From Gp6-AA40 sp035711805 (GTDB lineage Bacteria; Acidobacteriota; Vicinamibacteria; Vicinamibacterales; UBA2999), in assembly GCA_035711805.1 (NCBI GenBank), contig DASTBV010000041.1:1-12190 (forward strand): a DNA stretch of 12,190 nt, written 5' to 3'. Positions within the stretch are counted from its first letter, which is position 1; the number at the start of each line of letters is the position of its first letter. The notes under the pieces are model-generated. The model saw only the letters and a list, made by a program, of their open reading frames with translations, searched no databases and was not told the DNA's origin. Below, piece after piece: positions 1 through 6,306 of this stretch. The translations under genes and the position numbers were made by a program.

Positions 1-114
1 CCCGTCCCGCAAGGGTGCCGTCCCCGACACGGCGATGAACGATCCCACGCGCACGGCGCGCGAGATTCCGACCTTCGGTTCGTACGGGCTGCCGCTGGAA
101 ATGAGCTGTCTCAT
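1..114 (-). CDS. RidA/YjgF-family protein, N-terminal part (cut by window edge)
   Basis: Reading leftward from an ATG at 114, 38 codons are open to the window edge. The protein begins MRQLISSGSPYEPKVGIS and continues with SRAVRVG and AVSGTAP. This is the usual opening of the RidA (YjgF/YER057c/UK114) family, small trimeric enzymes of which many hydrolyse reactive enamine/imine intermediates such as 2-aminoacrylate. The catalytic arginine and substrate pocket lie beyond the edge, so true RidA cannot be separated from the broader Rid subfamilies. The start sits 14 bases after the stop of the 297-residue gene, and a GGGA lies five bases before the ATG. It is probably the last visible member of the minus-strand unit that starts near 3421. 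An upstream ATG at 124-126 is out of frame and hits a stop within four codons. Confidence 0.8.
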   Translation of the reverse strand, partial: MRQLISSGSPYEPKVGISRAVRVGSFIAVSGTAPLRDG

Positions 115-128
115 GCGTGTCCCATGGA

Positions 129-1022
129 TTACGTCCGGCCCGTCACTGAAGTCGTCAACACAGCCAGCTTCGGGCGAAGGCGGTAATGCAGGCGGAGAAA
201 CTTCGCGCCCCACAATGACAGCACGTGATCGGCCCGCACATCGTCTGCAACGGCGTAGACATGAATCTGCTCTCGAAGAGCCCGCAGGTATCGAGCCCAG
301 ACGCGTCCGCCGCCGGCATTGACGGTGAAGTAGAATCCAGGACTTCCGAATCGATCGCCAGCGGAGACGAGTGACAAGGAACCGTCTTCGTGCGCGACGG
401 GGCGCATGACCACGACCGCGTTCCCGTTCGGCAGCGGAAACACGACCCGTACGCACCGGCCCGCATAATCCGGCACCGTGCAGGTGGAGTACGCACCCGC
501 GTAAATCACATGACCGGTTTCGAGAAGCCGGCGCACCCACGCGGTGAAGACCACTTCATCAGTCGCAACGTCACGAAGCGGGATGACGTCACTTGACATG
601 CCGTGGCTGGTGTCCAAGCCGGAAAGCGGGACGTTCAGCTGCTGGAGCCGCCGGCTGAACAGGAGGGCGAGCGCCGACCCAAACGGTCGAAACATACCGC
701 ACCACTGCGACCAGGCATCGAGGTCGTACTCGGATGTTCGATGGTAGAAATCCGCGACCGGAGCTGCCACGCTCAGCGGGTCGAATTCCGGACCGGCGAG
801 CGACCGAATGTCCGGAAGCAGCCCGCACATCTCGCCGCGCGCGAGGCGTAGGTCGTGTTCCGCGGCATAGGTCTCGAAGAATCCCGCACCGATCCCCGTT
901 GGTTTGCCAACGGGCCCGTGCAGCCAGCCATGGTCCTCGAGATTTACGCGCCGGCCGGTCAACTGCACCCAGCGCTGAGTCGACCAGTCGACGAAGTGTC
1001 CTCTGGTGTCATCGAGCCACAT
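129..1022 (-). CDS. Conserved-looking hypothetical protein, 297 aa, family not recognised
   Basis: The frame stays open to 1343, but upstream of 1046 it overlaps the LysE-type gene, so I chose the ATG at 1022. It has an AGGA seven bases upstream and opens MWLDDTRGHFVDW. The protein is soluble-looking, with no signal peptide or membrane span, and rich in aromatic residues. Glycine-rich stretches HGPVGKPTGIG and YAGAYSTCTVPDYAG stand out, as does a C-terminal part alternating short strands (VVFPLPNGNAVVVMRP, GFYFTVNAGGG). I do not recognise the family and assign no function. The gene lies 23 bases after the exporter gene and 14 before the RidA-like gene, so it is probably co-transcribed with them. 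Codon use matches its neighbours. That it is a real gene is fairly sure; what it does is unknown. Confidence 0.75.
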   Translation of the reverse strand: MWLDDTRGHFVDWSTQRWVQLTGRRVNLEDHGWLHGPVGKPTGIGAGFFETYAAEHDLRLARGEMCGLLPDIRSLAGPEFDPLSVAAPVADFYHRTSEYDLDAWSQWCGMFRPFGSALALLFSRRLQQLNVPLSGLDTSHGMSSDVIPLRDVATDEVVFTAWVRRLLETGHVIYAGAYSTCTVPDYAGRCVRVVFPLPNGNAVVVMRPVAHEDGSLSLVSAGDRFGSPGFYFTVNAGGGRVWARYLRALREQIHVYAVADDVRADHVLSLWGAKFLRLHYRLRPKLAVLTTSVTGRT

Positions 1023-1029
1023 CGTAACG

Positions 1030-1033
1030 TCCT
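1030..1033 (-). promoter_or_regulatory. Shine-Dalgarno AGGA fixing the start of the 297-aa gene
   Basis: AGGA on the minus strand lies seven bases before the ATG at 1022, in the short gap after the LysE-type stop. It argues against the longer upstream reading, which would run through the exporter gene. Confidence 0.5.
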
Positions 1034-1045
1034 GCTGCGTGCACG

Positions 1046-1672
1046 TTACTTCGAAACCGCAAGCCTCACGCCGAGACCAACGAACATCGCTCCGACCGCT
1101 CGCTTGAGGATCAGCCCGGACGAGGGCGTGCCGCGCAGGCGTTCTTTCACCGCCGACGCGGCCCACACGAGAAAGAAACACCACAGCGTGCCGTTGAAGA
1201 CGAAAACGGCGCCGAGAAACAGGAACGCGAGCACCCGCGATTCTGCGTTGGCAGTCACGAACTGCGGCAGAAACGCGAGGAAGAACAGCGCCACCTTCGG
1301 ATTCAGCACGTTGCTGACCAGTCCGGCACGGTAGATCGACCACGCCGAATCACGGCCGAATGTCGACGGAGCGTCGCCCGCGACGGGCCCCGAGAGCATC
1401 ATACGAACGCCCAGATACGCCAGATACGCCGCGCCGGCGAATTTGATCACGACATACGCATTTGCCGACGCCGCAAGAATCGCCGCCAGCCCGTACGCTG
1501 CCGCAATCGTGTGGACGACGCAGCCGGAGGAAATGCCGAGGACCGACAGCACACCCGCGCGGCGGCCCTGCGAGACCGTGCGGCCGACGATGTAGAGCGT
1601 GTCCTGGCCGGGGGTGATGTTCAGCAGGAATCCGCTGACGATGAACAACGCGAGATGTTCGGTGCCAAACAT
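1046..1672 (-). CDS. LysE/RhtB-family amino-acid exporter
   Basis: This 208-residue, very hydrophobic protein has the family's usual length and layout of about six membrane spans. The signature follows the first span: NITPGQDTLYIVGRT at residues 18-32, then QGRRAGVLSVLGISSG. The PGQD-type turn is the family hallmark, and the mid-protein LNPKVALFFLAFLPQFV is equally typical. Members export amino acids or derivatives (lysine, homoserine, threonine, cysteine pathway products) across the inner membrane using the proton gradient. The substrate cannot be read from sequence. The ATG at 1672 begins one base after the stop of the upstream acetyltransferase, implying translational coupling. A GNAT enzyme before it and a RidA-type gene after it fit a role in relieving amino-acid or toxic-amine stress, which is inference. 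Confidence 0.92.
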   Translation of the reverse strand: MFGTEHLALFIVSGFLLNITPGQDTLYIVGRTVSQGRRAGVLSVLGISSGCVVHTIAAAYGLAAILAASANAYVVIKFAGAAYLAYLGVRMMLSGPVAGDAPSTFGRDSAWSIYRAGLVSNVLNPKVALFFLAFLPQFVTANAESRVLAFLFLGAVFVFNGTLWCFFLVWAASAVKERLRGTPSSGLILKRAVGAMFVGLGVRLAVSK

Positions 1673-1673
1673 G

Positions 1674-2102
1674 TCAGTTTCGTTTGAGTGCTTTCTTCAT
1701 GAAATATCGAGCGTAGCCGGGTGGATAGTCACGCAATTCACCAAAGCAACTGTAGCCGAGACGTTCGTAGAACCCGCGCGCCTGGAACTCGAAGGTGTCA
1801 AGCCAGGCGCTGTGACACCCGCGCTTCAGCGCCTCGTCCTCCGCCCGCTTCATCAGCTCGGTCCCGAGCCCGCGTCCGCGCAGCGCGTCCGGCACGACCA
1901 GCAGCTCGACGAACAGCCAGTCGTAGACCGTGCGTCCCCACAGTCCGCCCATCACACGGCCTTCAGCGTCGTCGATGGCGATGATGAGCGGCCGATAATC
2001 GTTTCGGCCGGTCTTCGCCTCGTTGTAGGCGATGAGCGGGCCCGCAATTGCCGCGCGCAGGCCCTCGTCCACGACGTCGGTCGTTCGGAGAACGAAGGTC
2101 AT
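1674..2102 (-). CDS. GNAT-family N-acetyltransferase, 142 aa
   Basis: The protein shows the GNAT fold in order: an N-terminal strand/helix region, a VMGGLWGRTVYDWLFVELLVV strand pair (given as residues 50-70), and the acetyl-CoA pyrophosphate loop RGRGLG at 75-80 followed by helix TELMKRAEDEALKRG. It closes with the C-terminal motif ARGFYERLGYSCFGEL around 108-123. It transfers an acetyl group from acetyl-CoA to an unidentified amine substrate in the cytoplasm. The frame is open far upstream, but the ATG at 2102, MTFVLRTTD, was chosen because it follows the preceding gene's stop by five bases. Its own stop is one base from the exporter's start. The tight link suggests a shared task, perhaps modifying and exporting the same compound. 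Confidence 0.88.
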   Translation of the reverse strand: MTFVLRTTDVVDEGLRAAIAGPLIAYNEAKTGRNDYRPLIIAIDDAEGRVMGGLWGRTVYDWLFVELLVVPDALRGRGLGTELMKRAEDEALKRGCHSAWLDTFEFQARGFYERLGYSCFGELRDYPPGYARYFMKKALKRN

Positions 2103-2107
2103 ATCAG

Positions 2108-2620
2108 TCAATCGCTGTCGACAATCAGGATGAACTTCCCGTCTCTGAAGAGATACGTCCCGCCCGCCTTCTCGTAGCAATAGGCAGACACGCCGTTGGT
2201 CCAGTAGGTCACCGGCTTCTCGGTTGTGAAATCCCATGCGCGAGTGCCCTTCGGCGCCACGCTGATCCCGTCGCCGCAGTACGGGTCGCCGATCACATGA
2301 AGATTGATCGTGCCGGCCTGTGACAGGCAGACGGCGATGCGCTGGCGCGGATGGAGCTCGCCCGTCCCGGGCATGACGACCAGAACGGCCGTATCGCGCG
2401 TTCCGTTGTCGTCGAAATCCGATTGGACGACGTTGGTCGAGATCTTCTTCTGCTTCGCTACTCTTGCAAGATCGGCAGGCGGCGGGGACAACTGCCAGCC
2501 CGGCAGCCGCGCGTCGATGGCCGAGCGGCATGCGGCCGGCGGCTGCGGCTGGGCGTGCGCCGCAGTCGCGGCGGCGATCGAGAGCAGCGGGATTGCGGCA
2601 ATCACGAGTACTCGTTTCAT
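2108..2620 (-). CDS. Secreted protein with DxDxNG-type loop, 170 aa
   Basis: From the ATG at 2620 the protein starts MKRVLVIAAIPLLSIAAATA and has a clear Sec signal peptide with a cleavage site AHA|Q after residue 23. Longer readings of the frame would overlap the lipoprotein gene and bury this signal, so they are rejected. The mature part holds QSDFDDNGTRDTAVLVV: residues 68-76 (DFDDNGTRD) resemble the calcium-coordinating loops of FG-GAP/VCBS or EF-hand-like proteins. Four cysteines remain in the mature protein (31, one near 106, and two in PYCGDG and AYCYEK), which could form disulphides in the periplasm. No catalytic motif is visible. Ribosome binding is weak. The gene sits 52 bases after the lipoprotein gene and 5 before the acetyltransferase gene. 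Function unknown. Confidence 0.8.
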   Translation of the reverse strand: MKRVLVIAAIPLLSIAAATAAHAQPQPPAACRSAIDARLPGWQLSPPPADLARVAKQKKISTNVVQSDFDDNGTRDTAVLVVMPGTGELHPRQRIAVCLSQAGTINLHVIGDPYCGDGISVAPKGTRAWDFTTEKPVTYWTNGVSAYCYEKAGGTYLFRDGKFILIVDSD

Positions 2621-2672
2621 TCGGCACCAATCAGTGTGCGCCAATCCAGGCGAATCTGGCCAGCGAGCACCA

Positions 2673-3281
2673 TCATTGGATTCGCACCAGGCCGTTATCC
2701 GGGAGCACATCAAGAACGAGCGGCAATGCCGGTTGCGCGTAGACGCGCACGCGGAAGTCGAACCGGCCGTCCTCGTCTTTCAGGAGCGAGCGAGGTATCG
2801 CCACGTCGCATCCGTCGGTGACGAAGGTGACTGGAACCGTCCCAACAAGCGTATTCCCCGTACTCGTCGTTCGCGACACGTCTGCGCCCTTTCCGCCGGC
2901 GGGAAAGACGAAGACGGAGTACTCGATGCTCTCGGACCCAGTTGATGCGTTCTGATCGGTGTCGAGATCGATGGTGAACATCGTGATTGCCGATTCGAAT
3001 GACCCCGGCCGATGTCGCAGCCGGAAGACGATTTCGTCCGGGCCGACGTCGACGATGGCAAAGACGATATCGGGAGAGACCAGCACGCGGTAATCCGGAA
3101 GTGCGTCAACGGACGAATCGCGGATTTCCGCGTGAATCCGTCGCGGAACGGCTGGAGCGATCTCCGATTCGGCTGGGCGCGGCGTTCGCGCACTACAAGC
3201 AAAAAGGGACACTACCGCCGCCGCGACCGCGGATCGCCGGACGAGCCGCCAGCTGTTACGCAATGAGTGAGTGCGTCGCAC
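2673..3281 (-). CDS. Lipoprotein with beta-sandwich-like domain, 202 aa
   Basis: A positively charged N-terminus and hydrophobic stretch AVAAAVVSLFAC end in a lipobox with Cys29, so the protein is probably lipid-anchored in a membrane facing the periplasm or outside. Residues 105-115, DLDTDQNASTG, are an acidic loop of the type that binds calcium in secreted beta-sandwich domains. The C-terminal CDVAIPRSLLKDEDGRFDF continues the alternating-strand pattern seen in DOMON/CBM9-like domains. That fold guess is from pattern only. The start is GTG, two bases after the stop of the small membrane-protein gene, which supports coupled translation. A TTG seven codons later would also keep the signal intact. 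No methionine lies between the start and residue 101. Function unknown. Confidence 0.8.
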   Translation of the reverse strand: MRRTHSLRNSWRLVRRSAVAAAVVSLFACSARTPRPAESEIAPAVPRRIHAEIRDSSVDALPDYRVLVSPDIVFAIVDVGPDEIVFRLRHRPGSFESAITMFTIDLDTDQNASTGSESIEYSVFVFPAGGKGADVSRTTSTGNTLVGTVPVTFVTDGCDVAIPRSLLKDEDGRFDFRVRVYAQPALPLVLDVLPDNGLVRIQ

Positions 3282-3283
3282 AG

Positions 3284-3421
3284 CTAGCGTTTTGATGCTG
3301 GGATTTCCGCTTCAATTTTCAGCTTCACGCCGCGCCTGATCAGCGCGACGGCAATTGCCACAATCACGGCCATAGCGATGCCAAACCAGCCGCCATGTTC
3401 CACTAATCCATTCAGTTCCAT
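3284..3421 (-). CDS. Small single-span membrane protein, 45 aa
   Basis: A short open frame from ATG at 3421 to TAG at 3284-3286 encodes MELNGLVEHGGWFG, one hydrophobic span IAMAVIVAIAVALI (about residues 15-28), an RRG stop-transfer, and a charged tail VKLKIEAEIPASKR. The positive charges right after the span suggest N-out/C-in topology. The stop is followed by two bases and then the GTG of the lipoprotein gene, a spacing typical of coupled genes. This, with the well-formed span and flanking charges, is why I take it as real despite no clear Shine-Dalgarno. It would be the first gene of the minus-strand unit. No family is recognised. It may help place or partner the following lipoprotein. Confidence 0.6.
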   Translation of the reverse strand: MELNGLVEHGGWFGIAMAVIVAIAVALIRRGVKLKIEAEIPASKR

Positions 3422-3526
3422 CAGTTAACGATAGATCGGAGGGTGGACGCGGCAGGTCACGGCCAATCCATGAGCCACTTGCCTCTCATTTCACGCATTC
3501 ATTCGGCAGAGAGATGAGGAGATGCC
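3422..3526. promoter_or_regulatory. Divergent intergenic region, presumed to hold two promoters
   Basis: About 105 bases separate the minus-strand unit starting at 3421 from the plus-strand gene starting at 3527, so both transcripts should begin here. I see no convincing -35/-10 pair on either strand. The only near match is TTGCCT about 17 bases before a poor -10 on the plus strand. It is marked by layout, not by motif. Confidence 0.4.
3516..3521 (+). promoter_or_regulatory. Shine-Dalgarno GAGGAG deciding a GTG start
   Basis: GAGGAG ends five bases before the GTG at 3527, the best-spaced ribosome-binding site in this half of the window. It supports GTG rather than the internal ATG at about residue 16, which would cut into the signal peptide. 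Confidence 0.7.
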
Positions 3527-3967
3527 GTGACCAGTTCGATACGACGATGGTTCACTGGAGTGGGGGCATCGATGGTGTTGTGGCCCGCCATCGCTGAAGC
3601 TCAGGTCATGACCCGATCATCCGACGGGCTACGTAACAACCAGAGCTTCGCGCCGTCCCAAGTCAGCGCAGCACAGAAGAAGGACGGCCTCGCTAATGGC
3701 GCTTTGATTGGAGCAGCCGTAGGCGCCGGCGCGGCGCTGAGTATCCTGGCAATCGCCGGCTCTGGAGAGGGCTACGTCCTCCCTTCAGCGAAAGTGGGAG
3801 CCCCTTTGCTGCTTTCGGGTGTCGGTGCCCTTGTCGGAGCGTTGGTCGATCGTGCTCACGAGAGCAGCAGACTTCCCTATGTATTGCCCGGGCCGACATC
3901 AAGGCTCGTAGTCTCTCCACTCGTTGGGAAGGATCGGCAAGGGGTGCTTGTGTACGTCCATTTCTAG
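3527..3967 (+). CDS. Secreted glycine-rich hypothetical protein, 146 aa
   Basis: This is the only plus-strand gene. It starts at GTG with a strong GAGGAG five bases upstream. Residues 1-26 form a signal peptide ending AIAEAQ. A polar stretch (DGLRNNQSFAPSQ) follows. Then come two hydrophobic glycine/alanine-rich segments, roughly residues 56-80 (GALIGAAVGAGAALSILAIAG) and 87-110 (GAPLLLSGVGALVGALVDRA), spaced like glycine-zipper membrane hairpins. The C-terminus is a short strand-rich region ending VLVYVHF. Glycine-zipper hairpins occur in small envelope proteins, so an envelope location is likely, but I recognise no family. Its TAG stop overlaps the stop of the convergent gene at 3964 by CTAG, leaving no room for a separate terminator. 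Confidence 0.75.
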   Translation: MTSSIRRWFTGVGASMVLWPAIAEAQVMTRSSDGLRNNQSFAPSQVSAAQKKDGLANGALIGAAVGAGAALSILAIAGSGEGYVLPSAKVGAPLLLSGVGALVGALVDRAHESSRLPYVLPGPTSRLVVSPLVGKDRQGVLVYVHF

Positions 3968-4392
3968 CGGTCAGATGGCCACGTCGACAGCAGACGAAAT
4001 GGCGGCTCGCGCCGGCGGAGCGGTTGAACCACCAGCTTCTCCGCTCCCGCGACGCAGGCGTGCATGATGTGGCCCGGGACATCGGGACGCGTGAGACAAA
4101 GCTCGAAGTCTCCGAAGACGTAGCTGTGATCGTCCGATGTCATCGTCAAGTACTTCTGGACAATTGGTGGAAACGATTCGACGTCGTTTGCCACGGCAAC
4201 TCTCCGCGTCGTGCCGATAATCCAGACCGTCAACGTGATGCCGTTCTGGCTCGAAAGACGTCCGTGACGCTTGACGCACGGCTCGATCGGCTGGTCGGGG
4301 CATTTCCATGACGTTTGTGCGGCCACACCGTGTGCGGTTGACAAGCATGCGGCGAGTACCAGTGCTGCCTGACTCATGAACGCCCGCGTCAT
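3964..4392 (-). CDS. Secreted cysteine-containing hypothetical protein, 142 aa
   Basis: The ATG at 4392 gives MTRAFMSQAALVLAACLSTA, a signal peptide likely cleaved in HGVAAQ|T. A second ATG five codons later (MSQAAL) would serve equally well. The mature protein has four cysteines (in SWKCPD, EPCVKR, FELCLT, MHACVAG), an even number suited to periplasmic disulphides. It also has several predicted strands, such as ITLTVWIIGTTRRVAVA and HSYVFGDFELCLTR. It lacks any catalytic motif I know. It follows the TIMP-like gene after 77 bases on the same strand, so the two may be co-transcribed. The stop overlaps the convergent plus-strand gene by four bases. Confidence 0.72.
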   Translation of the reverse strand: MTRAFMSQAALVLAACLSTAHGVAAQTSWKCPDQPIEPCVKRHGRLSSQNGITLTVWIIGTTRRVAVANDVESFPPIVQKYLTMTSDDHSYVFGDFELCLTRPDVPGHIMHACVAGAEKLVVQPLRRREPPFRLLSTWPSDR

Positions 4393-4402
4393 CTTGAATC
4401 CC

Positions 4403-4433
4403 GGCGTTCATCTTGCCAGATTCGCAAGACGCC
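4403..4433 (-). other. Imperfect hairpin between two secreted-protein genes
   Basis: TCTTGC (4411-4416) pairs with GCAAGA (4424-4429) around a seven-base loop. An outer GGCG/CGCC pair closes the structure with a four-base bulge. It lies between the stop at 4470 and the start at 4392. No run of T follows, so it is more likely a leader or processing structure than an intrinsic terminator. Confidence 0.3.
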
Positions 4434-4469
4434 CCGGAATGAAACAGCGTCGGCCATTTACTCGTCAAC

Positions 4470-5204
4470 TCACGGTACGACTGATTGGTTCGCTCGCTCG
4501 GGAAAGACGTGCCGCGTGATGCAGGCATTTGCACCGACACGAACCGGTATCGGCGCCACCTGTTGAGCGTCCGCCGGCAGCGCAGCAAAAAGGGAGTAGG
4601 CGCCGGGCGGAACTCGGGGAAATTGGAACTCGCCGCGCGCGTTCGTCTTCGTCGTCAGCACTCTTTGTTCGTTACGGAGCGAGACCGTGGCGGCCGGAAT
4701 CGGAGGACCGGTGAAGATGAGTTCGCCAGGTCTCTCATCGAAAGCGACAGACCCTGAAACGCGGCCAGACCGGCGAGAGCGCAGGTCCCTCTTGATCTCA
4801 TCGAGGACTTTGCTCGCAGATTCCAGCGGCATCGTACCGCCACACAGGGGGGCCTTCCAGGCGCCGTCGGGCGCTTGGTAGGCAAATACGAGATATCGGC
4901 GCTGCTCATTGAAGTCGTAGGTGCAGGCGACGCCGACCCCCTCGGAAACAATCGTCACTCGGTCCTTGACGGCTGCGCCGCGCAACCACTCTTCGACGAC
5001 GAGCGTCGCCACCTCGTTGCGTCGAGATGGGGTGTCAATCCGCTCGACCCGGCCGACAAACACCAGTCCGGCGTTCCACAGGTTCGCGCACGTCGGGGCT
5101 CCGAAACAGTCGCAGGCGTGGGCCGTTGACGCAGTGAGGACGTAACCGACAAAGACAACCGCCGCCGCGGAAAGCCGCACGCACATCGCCACGTCCATAG
5201 GCAC
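4470..5204 (-). CDS. Secreted protein: TIMP/NTR-like domain plus carboxypeptidase-regulatory-like domain
   Basis: A signal peptide ends in STAHA (residues 26-30), so the mature protein begins at once with CDCFGAPTC (Cys31, 33, 39), followed by NAGLVFVGRVERI. A CxC at the very N-terminus and the hydrophobic VFVGRV strand are features of TIMP and netrin-like (NTR) domains. Cys94 and Cys121 could complete the disulphides. Residues about 147-225 (GRVSGSVAFDE, IPAATVSLRNEQ, NARGEFQFPRVPPGAYSL) form a carboxypeptidase-regulatory-like/transthyretin-type beta-sandwich, common in secreted proteins of soil bacteria. In TIMPs the N-terminal Cys chelates a metalloprotease's zinc; whether this protein inhibits anything is unknown. 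I use the GTG at 5204, eight bases after GGGAG. In-frame ATGs at 5198 and 5186 are alternatives that keep the signal. Confidence 0.8.
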   Translation of the reverse strand: MPMDVAMCVRLSAAAVVFVGYVLTASTAHACDCFGAPTCANLWNAGLVFVGRVERIDTPSRRNEVATLVVEEWLRGAAVKDRVTIVSEGVGVACTYDFNEQRRYLVFAYQAPDGAWKAPLCGGTMPLESASKVLDEIKRDLRSRRSGRVSGSVAFDERPGELIFTGPPIPAATVSLRNEQRVLTTKTNARGEFQFPRVPPGAYSLFAALPADAQQVAPIPVRVGANACITRHVFPERANQSVVP

Positions 5205-5333
5205 GCTCTTCGCTCCCGTACTTCAGACGCCGGACGCGGATGCCGGGACTGCCCTACGCCTTTTACGTGATGCTAGTTCGGAGGCTTTCGGGCAGAAACG
5301 TGAAAGGCCAGCGATGCGGCACCCGTGAAGGGC

Positions 5334-5349
5334 CTTCCGAAGCCGGAAG
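5334..5349 (-). terminator. Possible weak terminator after cdsA
   Basis: Perfect six-base arms CTTCCG/CGGAAG enclose a four-base loop, starting seven bases past the cdsA-like stop. No T-run follows on the minus strand, so an intrinsic terminator is uncertain. The rest of the 5205-5355 gap shows no gene. Confidence 0.3.
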
Positions 5350-5355
5350 CTAACG

Positions 5356-6306
5356 TTACCTCGCGAAGAAATACCGTGTCAGATGGAAGAACACCGGCGC
5401 CGCAAAGCAGAGCGAGTCGATCCGGTCGAGCATGCCGCCATGGCCGGGAAGGAGCGTGCCGTAGTCCTTGACCCCGCGATCGCGCTTGATCGCCGACATG
5501 ATCAGGCCGCCGGCGCATCCCATCACGCCGATCGTGAACGCGAGCGCGGCGGCCTGGACCGGCGTGAACGGCGTGGCCCACCAGAGCGCGGTGCCCGCCG
5601 CGGTAGCGCACAGCACTCCGCCGACGAGCCCCTCCCACGTCTTGTTCGGACTGATGGACGAGGCCAGCGGACGGCGGCCGATCGCCTTGCCCCATACGTA
5701 CTGCAGCACGTCGCTCAGCTGCACGACGAACACGAGAAAGAAGAGCAGCCGGGCGTTCTGTCCCTCGAATCCGGGAATGCGCAGCGTGAGCAGCGCCGGC
5801 ACACAGCTCACGAAGTAGACGCAGATGGTCAGGCCCCACTGCGTGACTGCGGCGCGTTCGAGGAAGCGCTGCGTGTCACCGGCCATCACCGCCCGCACGG
5901 CCACGAAGATCGAGACGTAGACCGGAATGAGGATGCTGAACAGGCCGTACCATCCGGCCCACACCAGCGCGAACTGCAGCGGCAGCACGACGAAGAACGA
6001 CCACGCGAGCGGACGATGATCGCCAGGACGCGTGGGCGCCATGGTGACGAACTCCCGCAGCGCGAGAAAAGAGACGAGCCCGAACAGCAGGATCGACCAC
6101 GTAAAGCCGGCAGCGAGCGTCGCCGCGAACACGCCGGCCATGACCCACCAGGCACGTATCCTCGCGTTCACGTTCGCCATCGTCGCCCGTGCGGCGTCGC
6201 TGCGCACCATGCGGCCGAGCGCCCATCCGGCAATCGAGGCGACAACGAGCAGTATCAAGATCGTGCCGAGGAGCATCAGCAGCCCCGGGTCGAGCGGGGT
6301 CGTCAT
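5356..6306 (-). CDS. cdsA: Phosphatidate cytidylyltransferase (CDP-diacylglycerol synthase, CdsA family)
   Basis: This 316-residue, multi-span membrane protein matches the CdsA signature exactly: S271-A-I-K-R-x4-K-D-Y-G-x2-L-P-G-H-G-G-M-L-D-R-I-D297. The earlier conserved SPNKTWEG is at 219-226. It makes CDP-diacylglycerol from phosphatidate and CTP, the precursor for CDP-alcohol phosphatidyltransferases. The frame is open upstream, but the ATG at 6306 overlaps the acyltransferase stop as ATGA, so coupling fixes the start. It is the last gene of a four-gene lipid operon. Housekeeping cdsA usually sits with uppS, dxr and rseP. Its place here beside a variant CDP-alcohol enzyme suggests an accessory copy, as with E. 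coli ynbB. Family assignment is firm; the accessory role is inference. Confidence 0.93.
   Translation of the reverse strand: MTTPLDPGLLMLLGTILILLVVASIAGWALGRMVRSDAARATMANVNARIRAWWVMAGVFAATLAAGFTWSILLFGLVSFLALREFVTMAPTRPGDHRPLAWSFFVVLPLQFALVWAGWYGLFSILIPVYVSIFVAVRAVMAGDTQRFLERAAVTQWGLTICVYFVSCVPALLTLRIPGFEGQNARLLFFLVFVVQLSDVLQYVWGKAIGRRPLASSISPNKTWEGLVGGVLCATAAGTALWWATPFTPVQAAALAFTIGVMGCAGGLIMSAIKRDRGVKDYGTLLPGHGGMLDRIDSLCFAAPVFFHLTRYFFAR

Noticed and set aside
1023..1343. Longer N-terminus for the 297-aa gene
   Set aside because: It would run through the 3' end of the LysE-type gene and yields an Arg-rich shadow peptide; the ATG at 1022 has its own AGGA.
2304..2945. Plus-strand frame opposite the secreted protein and lipoprotein genes
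   Set aside because: Both minus-strand genes have good signal sequences and coupled starts; the plus reading has neither.
5273..5839. Minus-strand frame overlapping the 3' half of cdsA
   Set aside because: Arg/Ala-rich out-of-frame reading of cdsA; no start context or family features.
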